In this document: piece by piece, positions 4,795 through 5,351 of the stretch
How the letters are laid out: every line of letters begins with the position of its first letter
Position numbering within the stretch: position 1 is the first letter of the stretch
Assembly (NCBI GenBank): GCA_026645375.1
Contig: JAPFFX010000262.1
Coordinates: 1 to 5,351 of the forward strand
Direction of reading: 5' to 3'
Origin: Citricoccus sp. WCRC_4
Lineage (GTDB): Bacteria; Actinomycetota; Actinomycetes; Actinomycetales; Micrococcaceae
Length of the DNA: 5,351 bases
Translations under genes and position numbers: made by a program
Notes under the pieces: model-generated
The model's input: only the letters and a program-made list of their open reading frames with translations
Told to the model about the DNA's origin: nothing
Databases searched by the model: none

Positions 4795-5351
4795 ATGAGC
4801 CCACGTACCACCTCTACGCGTCCCTCCCCGTCCGGGCTGGCCGGTCTGTCCGGCCGCCTGCGCGGCCGGGGGCGGAGCCTGCGCAAGGGCATCGGGAAGG
4901 CGGAGCCGGTCATGCGGTGGTCCTCGCTCGCCGCCGTGGCCGGCGTGGTGACCGGCTCGGTGGCCGCCGGCACCATCTCCGGGCTCGCCGGGCTGTTCGC
5001 CCGGACCGTGGTGACGCCGGTGAAGACACCGGCCGAGGACCTCGAGATCCTGGCCGTCGTCCAGGGGGAGTCCGGCCTGGAGGTCATCCTCCCGGTCAAC
5101 GAGGAGACCACCGTGCCGGGGACGTACTCCCTGGTGTTCGACGGCGGTGCGGGCGTGGCGCGCATCGGGGCGGTGTCCTCGTTCGACCCGCGCGACGGCA
5201 CCGTCCAGCGCGAGGTCGAGGAGGTGTACTCGGGGAACCTGTCCACGGCCGTCCGGGGCCGGTGGACCGGGTTCATCTACCCCGATCCGCGGACGCTGGG
5301 CCACGAGGCGCTGGACGTGCGGATCGCCGTGGAGAACGGCTCGGCCCCGGC
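4795..5351 (+). CDS. Membrane-anchored N-terminal part of a probable alpha/beta hydrolase family protein (cut by the right edge)
   Basis: The first 185 codons are visible. A basic N-terminus (Arg/Lys-rich, 21-41) is followed by one hydrophobic Ala/Gly/Val-rich segment (about 43-69), which should anchor the protein with the rest outside the membrane. Residues 70-185 (TVVTP, EDLEILAV, GTYSLVFDGG, REVEEVYSGNL, GRWTGFIYPDP) resemble the region before the catalytic domain in Micrococcales proteins annotated as alpha/beta hydrolases. The catalytic nucleophile, acid and histidine lie beyond the window, so the enzyme class is recalled resemblance and not shown here. The ATG at 4795 is preceded by GGAG (4788-4791) at a tight 3 nt. 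An in-frame ATG at 4786 would add three residues (MEH). The gene is divergent from msrB. If the family call is wrong, it remains a single-pass membrane protein with an extracytoplasmic domain. Confidence 0.6.
   Translation, partial: MSPRTTSTRPSPSGLAGLSGRLRGRGRSLRKGIGKAEPVMRWSSLAAVAGVVTGSVAAGTISGLAGLFARTVVTPVKTPAEDLEILAVVQGESGLEVILPVNEETTVPGTYSLVFDGGAGVARIGAVSSFDPRDGTVQREVEEVYSGNLSTAVRGRWTGFIYPDPRTLGHEALDVRIAVENGSAP

Noticed and set aside
4157..4798. Plus-strand frame antisense to msrB
   Set aside because: Mirror of the MsrB coding sequence; Gly-rich, with no domain. The intact MsrB cysteines on the other strand settle the matter.
4581..5304. Minus-strand frames antisense to the hydrolase gene, reaching into msrB
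   Set aside because: Arg/Pro/Asp-rich shadows. The plus-strand frame has a start, a membrane segment and family-like conserved stretches.

Overview
The window is very GC-rich chromosomal DNA from an actinobacterium. Reading frames are packed with G/C third positions, and the genes most resemble those of Micrococcales, probably a Micrococcaceae-type organism (Micrococcus, Kocuria, Citricoccus or Arthrobacter relatives). That placement rests on the feel of the proteins and gene order, not on a search. There is no sign of mobile DNA, CRISPR, tRNA or rRNA; this is a core housekeeping neighbourhood.

Layout. Five genes read leftward (minus strand) and one reads rightward. From right to left on the minus strand: msrB (peptide methionine-R-sulfoxide reductase, 4690-4172), overlapping by 4 nt a threonine-aldolase-type PLP enzyme (4175-3105). 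A 57-nt gap follows, then a DUF3000 protein (3047-2445) and, 1 nt after its stop, a ribonuclease D with an HRDC region (about 2443-1163). A 126-nt gap carries a stem-loop candidate and a promoter with a perfect 16-bp palindrome. It precedes a FadB-type fatty-acid oxidation protein (1036 to beyond the left edge). On the plus strand, from 4795 and running off the right edge, is the membrane-anchored N-terminal part of a probable alpha/beta hydrolase family protein. It is divergent from msrB.

How the genes relate. DUF3000 plus RNase D is a gene pair kept together in many actinobacteria, and here the two look translationally coupled. The FadB-type gene follows but has its own promoter, with a repressor-like operator placed across the spacer and -10, so beta-oxidation is probably controlled separately from the RNase. 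MsrB and the aldolase form a translationally coupled pair of otherwise unrelated enzymes.

The most unusual points are: (1) no ATG/GTG/TTG start where RNase D should begin, with a perfect AGGAGG pointing at an ATC codon; (2) the 16-bp operator-like palindrome inside the fadB promoter; (3) a ten-tract G-quadruplex-type stretch in the 5' part of msrB; (4) weak signals of leaderless starts. I see no novel multi-gene system; the window is mostly ordinary core genome.
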